From assembly GCA_003247135.1 (NCBI GenBank), contig QKAW01000023.1, positions 1 through 56,485 of the forward strand: 56,485 nt of DNA, written 5' to 3'. Below, in pieces: positions 8,810-16,597 of this stretch. The stretch is from Spirochaetales bacterium. GTDB lineage: Bacteria > Spirochaetota > Spirochaetia > DSM-2461. The translations under genes and the position numbers were made by a program. Numbering within the stretch: the first letter of the stretch is position 1; every line of letters begins with the position of its first letter. The notes under the pieces are model-generated. The model saw nothing but the letters and a program-made list of their open reading frames with translations, searched no databases and was not told the origin of the DNA.

Positions 8810-10066
8810 CTATAAAGGTATTTTTATTGTAAAAATAGTCTCCCTGTTCTTTGAGTATACATTTATACTCCAGCCATGGCTTTCTATTATTGATTTAACA
8901 GAAGAGAGTCCCAAACCAAAGCCATCACCCTTTCTGGAAGGATCTCCCCGAAAAAAAGGCTCAAATAACTTTCCAATTATATCATCAGATATTTGATCCC
9001 CACAGTTTTTAACACATATATTAATTTCATTATTTACCATTAAAACGTCTACAGTTACAGGAAAGTTTAAATCTCCATATTTAAAACTGTTATTAATTAA
9101 ATTCTCCAAAGCTCGGTTTAATAAATCCTGATCAAAAGGTAAACAAAGATCCTCTTTAATATTCAAAGACCAAACTAATTGTTTATTGTAAAATGACATC
9201 TCTTCAGAATGAGATTCAAAGAAATCTCTTAAAAACAGAAATAAATTATTAATTTCGAGATCATCTCTAAATTCAATGTTTGATGACTTTAAATAATCCA
9301 ATAGCTGAACTATTCTTCTTTCTAGAAGATGAGACTTCCCATTAATAATCTTTAAATATTTCTCAGTCATCTTTTCGTCAGTGGATAAACCTTCAATTAA
9401 AGCTTCGCTGTATCCACCTATATGTGACAAGGGAGTCATAAGATCATGGGACACACCCATAAAAAAACGGTATCTCCTATCATGCTCATCCTTAATCTGC
9501 TTTCTCATCTTATCAAGGGATTTTGTTAAAGAACCAATCTGATCATTATCTGAAGTTTTTAACTCAAAACCCAGATCCCCTTCGGCAATTCTTTTGGTTG
9601 CTGCTTCCAAAGTCTTTATAGAGCTTTTTATAGATCTAAAAATAAGTACAGGAATAATAATTAGTGGCAAGAGTATTGAAAATATAAATAGAAGAGGAAA
9701 AATCCACACATCTTTATTAAGTAATTTAACACCAAATAGTATCTCAACAAAGCTATCTTTCTGGTAATAAACAACTTGGGATTCTATAACAATTAATGAT
9801 TTTAAATCCCTCGAAGTGCCACTAATATTTTCGGTATCAGAATTTAATATAAGGGCGTAATATGGCTTTTCAAGGGTTTCAATTATATAGTTAATATCAT
9901 CTAGAGAGTCAGAATCTTTAACTCTTTCAAAAAAAATATCAGCAATTAGTTTAGGATTACTTGGATAGACTAATTTACTAAAAATAAAAAAACTGCCACC
10001 CATAATTATTAAAGGCAACAGAGATACGCTTGCAATTAAAAAAGTAAACTGTCTTTGCAGAGTCAT
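8810..10066 (-). CDS. Sensor histidine kinase
   Basis: A 418-residue membrane kinase. Transmembrane helices lie at about 8-30 and 121-143, flanking a short periplasmic sensor domain. A HAMP domain follows (144-196), then HisKA with phospho-acceptor His207 in VSHDLMTPLSHI, and HATPase_c with N box ENLINNSFKYG, F box FEPFFRGD and G2 box GDGFGLGLSSV. The G1 box reads NCGDQIS instead of DxGxG, a mild deviation. It phosphorylates the adjacent response regulator; its ATG overlaps the regulator's TGA by four bases, giving translational coupling. The stimulus is unknown. Confidence 0.9.
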   Translation of the reverse strand: MTLQRQFTFLIASVSLLPLIIMGGSFFIFSKLVYPSNPKLIADIFFERVKDSDSLDDINYIIETLEKPYYALILNSDTENISGTSRDLKSLIVIESQVVYYQKDSFVEILFGVKLLNKDVWIFPLLFIFSILLPLIIIPVLIFRSIKSSIKTLEAATKRIAEGDLGFELKTSDNDQIGSLTKSLDKMRKQIKDEHDRRYRFFMGVSHDLMTPLSHIGGYSEALIEGLSTDEKMTEKYLKIINGKSHLLERRIVQLLDYLKSSNIEFRDDLEINNLFLFLRDFFESHSEEMSFYNKQLVWSLNIKEDLCLPFDQDLLNRALENLINNSFKYGDLNFPVTVDVLMVNNEINICVKNCGDQISDDIIGKLFEPFFRGDPSRKGDGFGLGLSSVKSIIESHGWSINVYSKNRETIFTIKIPL

Positions 10067-10755
10067 TTAATAAAATCCTTAATAAAAATATAACCCTTGC
10101 CATGAATTGTTTTTAAATATTGTGGATTCCGGTAATCTTCCTCAATCTTTTTTCTTAAACGCTGAATATAAACTGCAATAGCTGATATATCACCATACTC
10201 TTGTTGCCAGACAGAAGTAAAAATATCATCTGGAGAGAGAACTTTACCGGAATTTTCTATCAAAAATCTTAAAACCTCAATCTCTCTTGTTGAAAGATTT
10301 ACAATTTCTCCCTTTTTTTTAAGTAAATATCCATCATAATCAAGCTCGTAATCTCCAAATCTGAAAATTAATCTCTGCTGCTGAGAGTATTTGGATGATC
10401 TTCGAATTAATGCCCTAATTCTTGCTGTTAAAAGTTTCGGTTTAAAGGGTTTAGTAACAAATTCATCTGCACCGAGGCCTAAACCAGCAATTACATCTTC
10501 ATCAGAACTTCTGGCAGAAACTATAATAACAGGTATAGTATAGTGCTTTCTAAAATCCAGGAGAAATTCAAATCCATCCATTCCTGGAAGATTAAGGTCC
10601 AAAACAACTAAATCGAAACTCTCTCTATCTAAATAATTTAAAGCCTGCTCTGCACTAACTGCTAAAAAAGAGTCCAATCCTTCATTTGATAAAAACAGCT
10701 GGATTAATTCACCAATTTCCTCTTCATCTTCAATTATTAAAACCTTACCCTTCAA
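10063..10755 (-). CDS. OmpR-family response regulator
   Basis: A 230-residue regulator with an N-terminal receiver domain (acidic pocket EDEEE, phospho-acceptor Asp53 in LDLNLPG, conserved lysine in FVTKPFKP) and a C-terminal winged-helix DNA-binding domain (residues about 130-228, LSTREIEVLRFLI...RLRKKIEED...GKGYIF). The start is a TTG with AGGAG a few bases upstream. It lies between the ferredoxin-fusion gene (35-nt gap) and its kinase, so one transcript could carry TPR protein, EFR1 protein, regulator and kinase. Confidence 0.92.
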   Translation of the reverse strand: MKGKVLIIEDEEEIGELIQLFLSNEGLDSFLAVSAEQALNYLDRESFDLVVLDLNLPGMDGFEFLLDFRKHYTIPVIIVSARSSDEDVIAGLGLGADEFVTKPFKPKLLTARIRALIRRSSKYSQQQRLIFRFGDYELDYDGYLLKKKGEIVNLSTREIEVLRFLIENSGKVLSPDDIFTSVWQQEYGDISAIAVYIQRLRKKIEEDYRNPQYLKTIHGKGYIFIKDFIK

Positions 10756-10790
10756 AGTGTTCTCCTGACTATCCCTATTTAATTATAGTA

Positions 10791-11582
10791 TTATTTTAAG
10801 ATTGTTTCTGATTTATCTAAATACATCGATATATGATATCCCCCTTTAATAGGAATAAAGCGAGCAAACCTTGGCTTAATTACATTTACAGGACAAATAT
10901 ATACACATCTAAGGCACATAATACACTTTAGACCAAAAACAGGTCTCTTATTCCTGTTAAATTTAATATTTTTCTCAGGACATTGTCTTACACATTTGCC
11001 ACAAGAGATACAGTTTTTATTAGCATAAAGCTCCAGTCCAAAAAAACGGGAAGCAGGATCCTCTAATTTTCCAATGAAGTTTATAATTCTGGACTTAAAA
11101 GGAATATTGACACTATCCGGTTTGCTTATATTTATTGATTTAATAATACTTGATAATTGTTCATTTAAAACACTAATCTGTGCTCTACCTAGATCAATTG
11201 GGAATTTCACAATAAAGGATAGAGGCAATGCAATTACTCTGTCAGCTATTACTCTACTCCCCTTAGACTCCATTTTATTCCTTAATTTTAATGTTGCTGC
11301 TTTATTAACCCATGAATCTGTACAACCTACAGCTATAAAACTCACTTCTTTGTATAATCCATTAGGAATTTTATCAACAAAACGATAAACACTCCTGGGG
11401 GGATTAAATCCGTGTATTGAAAAAATAATTATTATATGGTCACTATTTACTAAATCTTCTCTTTCTAAATACTCCATAGGAATAATACTACTCTCTTTTA
11501 GAGTCATTTCATTACCTAACTTTCCAGCAATATATTTAGCATTACCTGTGGGACTAAAATAGTATATTGTAATTTTTTCCAT
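10791..11582 (-). CDS. EFR1-type flavodoxin/ferredoxin fusion protein
   Basis: A 263-residue redox protein. Residues 3-150 are flavodoxin-like with the FMN phosphate loop FSPTGNAKYIA. Residues about 185-240 form a bacterial 2[4Fe-4S] ferredoxin: CISCGKCVRQCP and CIMCLRCVYICP, each with the full C-x2-C-x2-C-x3-C-P pattern. This order is that of the EFR1 family ferrodoxins of anaerobes, presumed cytoplasmic electron carriers of unknown partner. The ATG lies three bases after the stop of the upstream TPR gene, with GGGGGAAG inside that gene serving as ribosome binding site, so the two are coupled. Confidence 0.85.
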   Translation of the reverse strand: MEKITIYYFSPTGNAKYIAGKLGNEMTLKESSIIPMEYLEREDLVNSDHIIIIFSIHGFNPPRSVYRFVDKIPNGLYKEVSFIAVGCTDSWVNKAATLKLRNKMESKGSRVIADRVIALPLSFIVKFPIDLGRAQISVLNEQLSSIIKSINISKPDSVNIPFKSRIINFIGKLEDPASRFFGLELYANKNCISCGKCVRQCPEKNIKFNRNKRPVFGLKCIMCLRCVYICPVNVIKPRFARFIPIKGGYHISMYLDKSETILK

Positions 11583-11585
11583 AGT

Positions 11586-12320
11586 TTATCTTCCCCCAAG
11601 TCTGGATAATAGTTGTAAAGATTTCTCATTGCCAGAATAGTAAAGGAGAGACTCCCGGCAATATTTTATCCCTTCAATAAATCGTTCCTCTTTTTCATAA
11701 AACTCAGCAATACTTTTATTTATATAAAACTTATCAATTCTGGATAAATCCTTAACTTTAGTAAGTGAGAGTAACATTTTTTCTCCTTCTTTTTTATCAC
11801 CTCCAGCAATAGCAGGAGCATTACATAAGAACAAAGCAATAATAAGTTTTGCTCTCGGATTACTATCATCTGCCTCTAGAGCCAACTTTGCCTGATTTTG
11901 TGTTTCTGAAAAATTAGCTATTGTAAAAATCATGCCTTTCTGCAACATAAGTAGACTTAAAGCTTCTGAAATTAATACTCTTGTTTGAGAACTTTCTTCA
12001 ATTTCCAATGATTTTTTTGCGTAATTTATAGAGTCTTCAAGTGTTTTAATAGATAGAGCTTTGTTCTCTTTCTCCCAATATATCTGTCCTTTGTAAAATG
12101 ATACCCTTGCCTGAAAGTACAGTTTTTCCCATGTTTTGCTATCATCTGACAAGGAATTCTCCATACCTTCCAATATACTTAATAAATAGTCAGAAGATAT
12201 TTCATTGTTCAGCTTAAGTTCGACATATTCATCTAAACTGAATACACTTACAGATTCTGCAGATGCTAATAATAAGATTTGAAATGAAAAAATCATTAAT
12301 ACAAATATTCTTTTAATCAC
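11586..12320 (-). CDS. Secreted TPR-like protein
   Basis: A 244-residue protein with signal peptide (MIKRIFVLMIFSFQILLLASAES) and an all-helical mature part. Segments such as AKLALEADDSNPRAKLIIALFLC and FIEGIKYCRESLLYYSGNEKSLQLL have the spacing of tetratricopeptide repeats, so it is probably a periplasmic scaffold. Start is GTG with AGGAG seven bases upstream. First gene of the presumed operon with the EFR1 protein and the two-component pair. No specific function can be assigned. Confidence 0.6.
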   Translation of the reverse strand: MIKRIFVLMIFSFQILLLASAESVSVFSLDEYVELKLNNEISSDYLLSILEGMENSLSDDSKTWEKLYFQARVSFYKGQIYWEKENKALSIKTLEDSINYAKKSLEIEESSQTRVLISEALSLLMLQKGMIFTIANFSETQNQAKLALEADDSNPRAKLIIALFLCNAPAIAGGDKKEGEKMLLSLTKVKDLSRIDKFYINKSIAEFYEKEERFIEGIKYCRESLLYYSGNEKSLQLLSRLGGR

Positions 12321-12442
12321 AATCCTACTCCTAAAATATTTGATTTTTACAGTTAGAGAGTAACCCCTGCTAAAGAGTCTTTACTGATTTTAATTAGTAT
12401 ATTCTGGAGTTGTTAAAAGGAGTATAGACAGAATTTTAAAAG

Positions 12443-12461
12443 AAATAACAATTTGTTATTT
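12443..12461 (-). terminator. Possible terminator after the TSCPD gene
   Basis: AAATAACA (12443-12450) and TGTTATTT (12454-12461) form an 8-bp AT-rich hairpin followed on the minus strand by CTTTTAAAA. It lies between two minus-strand genes and is a weak but plausible terminator. Confidence 0.35.
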
Positions 12462-12495
12462 ATCAAAAAAGAACTTATGAAATGGATAGGAATAA

Positions 12496-12744
12496 TTAAA
12501 TTTTTAACTTGTACTCTTTTAAAGCCCTGGCAAACTGATCAGGACATGATGTGGGTCTTCCATTGCAACTTATACCTTCAAATTTACTTATGACTTCATC
12601 AATTGTTAAACCATTAACCAGAGCCTGAATACCCAGTAAGTTCCCAGGACAACCAGAAACAAATTCAACATTATTTACCTTGTCCCCATTAACTTCAAAT
12701 TTTATCTCTTTTGCACAGGTTCCATTGGTTTTATAAGATATCAA
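12496..12744 (-). CDS. TSCPD domain protein (TIGR03905 type), TTG start
   Basis: An 82-residue protein of the TSCPD family, named after the motif TSCPDQFARAL at its C-terminus. Also conserved are the early NGTCAKEI and GCPGNLLGIQALV. TSCPD domains occur alone and at the end of some ribonucleotide reductases; the four cysteines suggest metal or redox function, not proven. The start is TTG 12744, not the distant ATG at 12831: a perfect AAGGAGG (12750-12756) sits five bases upstream of the TTG, and family members start at this point (ISYKTNGTC). The longer frame would add an artificial hydrophobic N-terminus. Confidence 0.85.
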   Translation of the reverse strand: MISYKTNGTCAKEIKFEVNGDKVNNVEFVSGCPGNLLGIQALVNGLTIDEVISKFEGISCNGRPTSCPDQFARALKEYKLKI

Positions 12745-12867
12745 AATTTCCTCCTTAGAATAATCAGATGTTTTGTAGAAAAACAGGATACATATAAATA
12801 ATAATATATATGACAAACACCAAGTATACAACCCAATTGAGAAAATTTTCCAATTAACTTCAAATTT

Positions 12868-13047
12868 TTATGGTTTTATTAATGTATTATTTTTTAACTG
12901 TTGTTTAATTATATCTACAGTAACCGGTTCTGAAAAGTAAAATCACTGAATCTCATCACAACCTAGTTTTCTTAAGTAATCATACTCTTTTAAATTTATT
13001 CGAATATTTGCAATGCCAAGTTCAAAAATTGCAGAATTTACTGACAT
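12868..13047 (-). pseudogene. Relic of an EAL-domain (c-di-GMP phosphodiesterase) gene
   Basis: In the 459-base gap between two genes, one minus-strand frame reads SAIFELGIANI, then EYDYLRKLGCDEIQ, a TGA stop, and FYFSEPVTVDII to a TAA. This matches the last 60 residues of an EAL domain, where LGCDEIQGFYFSKP is typical: the stop replaces the glycine codon by a single change (GGA to TGA). The AEGVE segment between the two parts is shortened. A stop also lies just upstream, and no EAL core remains. It is a dead fragment. The rest of the gap, 13048-13203, holds only AT-rich sequence and the presumed promoter of the next gene. Confidence 0.6.
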
Positions 13048-13203
13048 ATAATTAATTTTAAATCTTTAATGCCAATAATACAATAAAAAAGAATTTGACT
13101 AATATTGGAATAATAAATATTATTTTATTCTTATTATATGATAAGTTTAATTTAACTGGTAGTATGATAAAAAATATTAAAATATATTAAAAATGGAGCT
13201 ATT

Positions 13204-13707
13204 ATGAAAAAAGCAATCTTTATACTGTTTTTACTAACAGCTGTCTATTCTTTTTCAGAGGAAAAAGATAGTGAAAGTGATCTGTCCCACTATATTGGTG
13301 GAGCAGCAGGAATTACAACAGGTTATGGTCTATCCTACAGACATTGGGGAGATGATCTGGGATTTCAGGTTGTTTTTACACCTATGACAGGTTATAATCT
13401 AAATATTTTAATTAACCTGGGTACGGGAATTTTTAAAACACTCTACGAAACAACCTATACCAGATTATTTTTATATGGAGCAGCAAATGCAACATACACT
13501 AATCAGAATTTAATGATTTATGATCAAACTGGAACTCAAAATATAAATACCTTAGAATTTGCCGCAGGTTTTGGACCGGGGATAGAACTATATCTGTTTA
13601 AAAATATTGTTATCGACCTTATGTTTGGTTATAAATACGGCTTTGGTAGTGGCTTATATGGTGGGCTTGGTTTTACAGCCGAAGCTGGAATATACTACAG
13701 GTTCTAA
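13204..13707 (+). CDS. Small outer-membrane beta-barrel protein
   Basis: A 167-residue protein with signal peptide (MKKAIFILFLLTAVYSFSEE) and a mature part of alternating hydrophobic and polar residues rich in Gly, Tyr and Phe, ending in ...GIYYRF, a terminal aromatic typical for outer-membrane beta barrels. GGAG lies seven bases upstream of ATG. It resembles small 8-strand barrels by size and composition only; no function can be given. It is monocistronic, with a hairpin after the stop. Confidence 0.65.
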   Translation: MKKAIFILFLLTAVYSFSEEKDSESDLSHYIGGAAGITTGYGLSYRHWGDDLGFQVVFTPMTGYNLNILINLGTGIFKTLYETTYTRLFLYGAANATYTNQNLMIYDQTGTQNINTLEFAAGFGPGIELYLFKNIVIDLMFGYKYGFGSGLYGGLGFTAEAGIYYRF

Positions 13708-13721
13708 AATTATCAGTAAAC

Positions 13722-13747
13722 ATCCCGGCATATACAGCTACCGGGAT
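13722..13747 (+). terminator. Hairpin after the outer-membrane protein gene
   Basis: ATCCCGG (13722-13728) pairs with CCGGGAT (13741-13747), 12-nt loop, followed by ATTTACC. Stable stem but short T-run. Confidence 0.5.
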
Positions 13748-13870
13748 ATTTACCACTCTAAAATGTAATTCAGGTAATTTTCTAGAAGCTTTTTTTTACA
13801 TTTTTACTATTAAAAAATAGGACTTTTTAATTTCTCTAAAAATAACTCCACAGCTATTTAATAAAAGAGA

Positions 13871-13907
13871 TTCAACCCTAACTATTATAATGATAATTTA
13901 GGTTGAA
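13871..13907 (-). terminator. Likely terminator of thrS
   Basis: On the minus strand TTCAACCTA (13899-13907) pairs with TAGGGTTGAA (13871-13880) with one bulged base, followed by TCTCTTTTATT. It lies 25 bases beyond the thrS stop. Confidence 0.45.
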
Positions 13908-13931
13908 CCACAAATCAAATTAATTTGGCTA

Positions 13932-15878
13932 TTATTTAAAAGAAATTTCCAAATCTCTATTTCTATCGAAAATTAGGCATTTATTGATAAAATCATCAAC
14001 CTTTACATCCTGCACAACTGTTCCATCAAGAGTTCTGACACTAACAGTATCATTTGCAACTTCACTTTCACCAATTGTCAGAATTACCGGAATCTTCATC
14101 ATCTGGGCTGTTCTTACTTTTTTCTTTAATGTCTCACTTCTGGAATCAACATCAGCTCTTAGACCCACACGGCTTAATTTTACTTTTAGAGCCTCTGCTG
14201 CCGGGTGACAAGAGTCATTGATGGTTAAAATTCTTATCTGATCAGGTGCCAGCCAGAATGGGAACTTACCACCATACTGTTCAATTAAGAGAGCCATTGT
14301 TCTCTCATAACAACCTATAGATGATCTATGAATTATTACCGGTCTCTTCTCTTCCCCGTTAGCATCTATATATTTCATATCGAATCTGTCTGCAAGAGCG
14401 TAATCCAATTGAACAGTTATTACAGTATCCTCTTTACCCCATACATTTTTCATCTGAATATCCAGTTTTGGTCCATAGAATGCAGCTTCACCTTCTGCTT
14501 CTGTGTATGGCATCCCGGATTTATCTAAAATCTTTTTAAGAACAGACTGGGAATGCTCCCATGCTTCAGGATTATTAATATACTTATCTGTATTGTTTGG
14601 ATCCCATTTACTAAACCGATAGGAGTAATCCTTTAGATCAAGAGTTTTCATGAAGTAATTAATTAAATCAAGAACTGCTTCAAACTCCTCTTCAATCTGA
14701 TCAGGTCTACACATTATGTGCCCCTCAGAAAGTGTAAACTGTCTTATTCTGATTAAACCATGCATGGAACCGGATGCTTCATTTCTAAAAAGTGTTGAAG
14801 TCTCAGCATATCTAACAGGTAACTCTTTATAAGTATGAGGTCTTCTATTATATACAATATACTGGTGCGGACATGTCATTGGTCTAAGGGATAGAACTTC
14901 CTCTTTATCATCCTGAGATTCCTTATCTCCAAGTATAAACATTCCATCTTTATAAAGATCCCAGTGCCCTGAAACCTGGTACAACTCCTTATTTGCCATA
15001 AATGGAGTTGTTGTATACTCGTAGCCTCTTGATAACTCTTCATCTTCAACAAATCTTATTAAAGTTCTCTTTAAAGTTGAACCTCTTGGTGTTAATAGTG
15101 GCAACCCTTTTCCTACTCTTTTATCTGTTACAAAAAGATCCAGCTCTCTACCAAGTTTATTATGGTCGTTTGCTTCAGCTCTCTCTCTCATTTCCAGATA
15201 ATCTTTCAGATCTTTTTTATCACTAAAGGCTGTACCATAAATCCTCTGGAGCATTTTATTATTTGAGTCACCTTTCCAGTAAGCTCCTGCTAATCTCATA
15301 ACTTTAAATGCTTTAATTGCACCGCTGTTTTGCAGATGTGGCCCTCTACAAAGGTCAATTAAATCTCCGGATTTATAATATGTAATTATCTCATCCTCAG
15401 GGAGGTCGTTAATTCTTTCAATTTTATAAGGTTCATCTTTAAATATCTCTAAAGCCTGGCTTCTACTTACAACAATTCTCTGAAATTCAACCTTCTCTTT
15501 TACAATCTTCTTAACTTCCTCTTCAATAGCAGGTATATCGGCATCTGTTAGATGTAAATCATCAAAATCGTAAAAAAATCCATCCTCTGTTGCTGGTCCA
15601 AAAGCTAGTTTTGATTCAGGGTAGAGTCTTTTTACTGCAAGTGCCATTACGTGGGCTGCAGAGTGTCTTAAAACATCTAGCCCCTCACTATCTTTAAGGG
15701 TAATTATAGATATCTCTGAGTCTGTGGTGATAGGAGCGGTTAGGTCTTGCAGTGTACCATTAACTTTTACTGCAGCAGAGTTTCTTGCTAAACCTTCAGA
15801 GATGGATAAAGCAACATCATAACCTGTTGAATTCTGTGGGAATTCACTAATTTTTCCGTCTGGAAATGTAATTTTCAT
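13932..15878 (-). CDS. thrS: Threonyl-tRNA synthetase
   Basis: A 648-residue class II synthetase of full bacterial length. It charges tRNA-Thr with threonine in the cytoplasm. Domains: TGS (1-60), N2 editing domain with HSAAHVM and a later CRGPH that clear mischarged serine, catalytic core with SLRPMTCPHQYIVY, HxM in EGHIM, and IIHRSSIGCYERTMALLIE (zinc ligands Cys and two His), and an anticodon-binding domain from about residue 545. ATG has AGGAG ten bases upstream. It lies behind a threonine-rich leader peptide and terminator, so expression should rise when charged tRNA-Thr is scarce. Confidence 0.97.
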   Translation of the reverse strand: MKITFPDGKISEFPQNSTGYDVALSISEGLARNSAAVKVNGTLQDLTAPITTDSEISIITLKDSEGLDVLRHSAAHVMALAVKRLYPESKLAFGPATEDGFFYDFDDLHLTDADIPAIEEEVKKIVKEKVEFQRIVVSRSQALEIFKDEPYKIERINDLPEDEIITYYKSGDLIDLCRGPHLQNSGAIKAFKVMRLAGAYWKGDSNNKMLQRIYGTAFSDKKDLKDYLEMRERAEANDHNKLGRELDLFVTDKRVGKGLPLLTPRGSTLKRTLIRFVEDEELSRGYEYTTTPFMANKELYQVSGHWDLYKDGMFILGDKESQDDKEEVLSLRPMTCPHQYIVYNRRPHTYKELPVRYAETSTLFRNEASGSMHGLIRIRQFTLSEGHIMCRPDQIEEEFEAVLDLINYFMKTLDLKDYSYRFSKWDPNNTDKYINNPEAWEHSQSVLKKILDKSGMPYTEAEGEAAFYGPKLDIQMKNVWGKEDTVITVQLDYALADRFDMKYIDANGEEKRPVIIHRSSIGCYERTMALLIEQYGGKFPFWLAPDQIRILTINDSCHPAAEALKVKLSRVGLRADVDSRSETLKKKVRTAQMMKIPVILTIGESEVANDTVSVRTLDGTVVQDVKVDDFINKCLIFDRNRDLEISFK

Positions 15879-15894
15879 TTTTGACTCCTAATAT

Positions 15895-15921
15895 AAAAAA
15901 AGCTCCAGAAAAACTGGAGCT
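15895..15921 (-). terminator. thrS attenuator: terminator hairpin
   Basis: On the minus strand AGCTCCAG (15921-15914) pairs perfectly with CTGGAGCT (15908-15901) around a TTTTT loop, followed directly by a run of six T. This is a textbook intrinsic terminator, but it sits 17 bases upstream of the thrS start, between leader peptide and gene, where a plain terminator would make no sense. Its 5' arm is also the partner of the antiterminator (15944-15955). Confidence 0.9.
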
Positions 15922-15955
15922 CTATGTTAATTTAACTAACTAAACAAAACTCCAG
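15914..15955 (-). promoter_or_regulatory. thrS attenuator: antiterminator
   Basis: CUGGAGUUUUGU (15955-15944), starting one base after the leader-peptide stop, can pair over 12 consecutive positions, three of them G-U, with AUAGAGCUCCAG (15925-15914). The second segment contains the 5' arm of the terminator, so the two hairpins exclude each other. A ribosome finishing at the stop codon would cover the upstream arm and allow the terminator; a ribosome stalled on the threonine codons would leave it free. Pairing seen in the sequence; mechanism inferred from known attenuators. Confidence 0.8.
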
Positions 15956-15956
15956 C

Positions 15957-16013
15957 CTATAATCCTGTGGTTGTTTGAGTTGTTGTAGTTGTAATTAAAA
16001 TTCTATTTATCAT
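15957..16013 (-). CDS. Threonine-rich leader peptide of thrS
   Basis: An 18-codon frame from ATG 16013 to TAG 15957: MINRILITTTTTQTTTGL. Eight of 18 residues are threonine, five in a row (ACA ACT ACA ACA ACT), then Gln, then three more. It lies directly after a good sigma-70 promoter and just before mutually exclusive antiterminator and terminator hairpins, exactly the architecture of amino-acid biosynthesis attenuators such as thrL. No Shine-Dalgarno sequence is present; the predicted transcript starts about two bases before the ATG, so it may be translated as a leaderless mRNA. Confidence 0.85.
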   Translation of the reverse strand: MINRILITTTTTQTTTGL

Positions 16014-16021
16014 TAAATCTT

Positions 16022-16050
16022 ATTATCTGTAAATTCAAGTGCAATGTCAA
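16022..16050 (-). promoter_or_regulatory. Sigma-70 promoter of the thrS leader
   Basis: Perfect -35 TTGACA (16050-16045), 17-nt spacer, -10 GATAAT (16027-16022, five of six). The predicted start site is at about 16015, two bases before the leader-peptide ATG. It lies between tRNA-Ala and the leader, so thrS does not depend on read-through from the tRNA. Confidence 0.8.
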
Positions 16051-16066
16051 CTAATTAAAATTAATT

Positions 16067-16140
16067 TGGAGGTAACGGGACTCGAACCCGTGACCCCTTG
16101 ACTGCCAGTCAAGTACTCTAGCCAACTGAGCTACACCCCC
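16067..16140 (-). tRNA. tRNA-Ala (anticodon GGC)
   Basis: 74 nt folding as a complete cloverleaf: seven-pair acceptor stem, D arm (GCTCAGTTGGCTAGAGT), anticodon stem CTTGA/TCAAG with loop CTGGCAG, and T arm with GGTTCGAGTCC. Anticodon GGC reads GCC/GCU alanine codons, and the acceptor contains the G3-U70 wobble pair that is the alanine identity element. The 3' CCA is not encoded and must be added by the nucleotidyltransferase. A TATAAT box on the minus strand (16160-16155) lies 14 bases upstream and is the likely promoter. Confidence 0.95.
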
Positions 16141-16154
16141 ATAAAACATTTACT

Positions 16155-16160
16155 ATTATA
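16155..16160 (-). promoter_or_regulatory. -10 box for tRNA-Ala
   Basis: Consensus TATAAT on the minus strand, 14 bases upstream of the tRNA 5' end. The -35 region at 17 bp is poor (TTTATT). Confidence 0.5.
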
Positions 16161-16170
16161 AATGAAAATA

Positions 16171-16190
16171 GTTACAGAATAAACTGTAAC
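16171..16190 (-). terminator. Possible terminator of the psp operon
   Basis: GTTACAG (16190-16184 on the minus strand) pairs with CTGTAAC (16177-16171) around a 6-nt loop, followed by TATTTTCATTT. It lies 11 bases beyond the pspC stop. Confidence 0.5.
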
Positions 16191-16201
16191 TAGAAAAAAA
16201 A

Positions 16202-16597
16202 TTAACTTTTTTTAAACCTTTCGTCCCAATCTCTCTCTTTATTAAAAACCTTGTCTTCCATTCGTCCGACTCTGGTTTTAAGATTGTTAAACTCTTCACT
16301 AACATCTTCGATAGTAATACCTCTACGATAATTAGATGTTCGTTTACCAGGTTTCCGATCCCGGCTATACTCACTCTTGAATTTATCAAAAACTGATTCA
16401 GAATCATTATAATCCTCAACAGGTAAAAAAATACCAAGAGCCAGGTATACAAAAAAGACAACACCACCGGTCATTGCAGTTGCAATAATAAACCCAAGTC
16501 TTACTAAATTAACATCAATTCTAAGCCAATCTGCAATTCCTGCACATACACCCATTATTTTCCCATTGGATTTTCTTGTTAATCGTACCTTACTCAT
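16202..16597 (-). CDS. pspC: PspC domain protein
   Basis: A 131-residue inner membrane protein. Residues 4-60 are a PspC domain: RKSNGKIMGVCAGIADWLRIDVNLVRLGFII, then a transmembrane helix VVFFVYLALGIFLP. The cytoplasmic C-terminal tail is charged and helical (about 70-131), possibly a coiled coil. In the phage-shock system PspC senses membrane stress and binds PspB/PspA. The ATG overlaps the upstream pspB-like gene by eight bases with AGGGGGAT as ribosome binding site. Last gene of the operon started at the sigma-54 promoter. Confidence 0.88.
   Translation of the reverse strand: MSKVRLTRKSNGKIMGVCAGIADWLRIDVNLVRLGFIIATAMTGGVVFFVYLALGIFLPVEDYNDSESVFDKFKSEYSRDRKPGKRTSNYRRGITIEDVSEEFNNLKTRVGRMEDKVFNKERDWDERFKKS

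Noticed and set aside
12745..12831. N-terminal hydrophobic extension of the TSCPD protein
   Set aside because: The perfect AAGGAGG before TTG 12744 lies inside it and family members start at the TTG.
15957..16013. Thr-rich frame as chance low complexity
   Set aside because: Position between promoter and mutually exclusive hairpins in front of the cognate synthetase gene makes chance unlikely.
15879..16060. T-box riboswitch before thrS
   Set aside because: No T-box consensus (AGGGTGGNACCGCG) and no stem I; the Thr leader peptide explains the terminator better.
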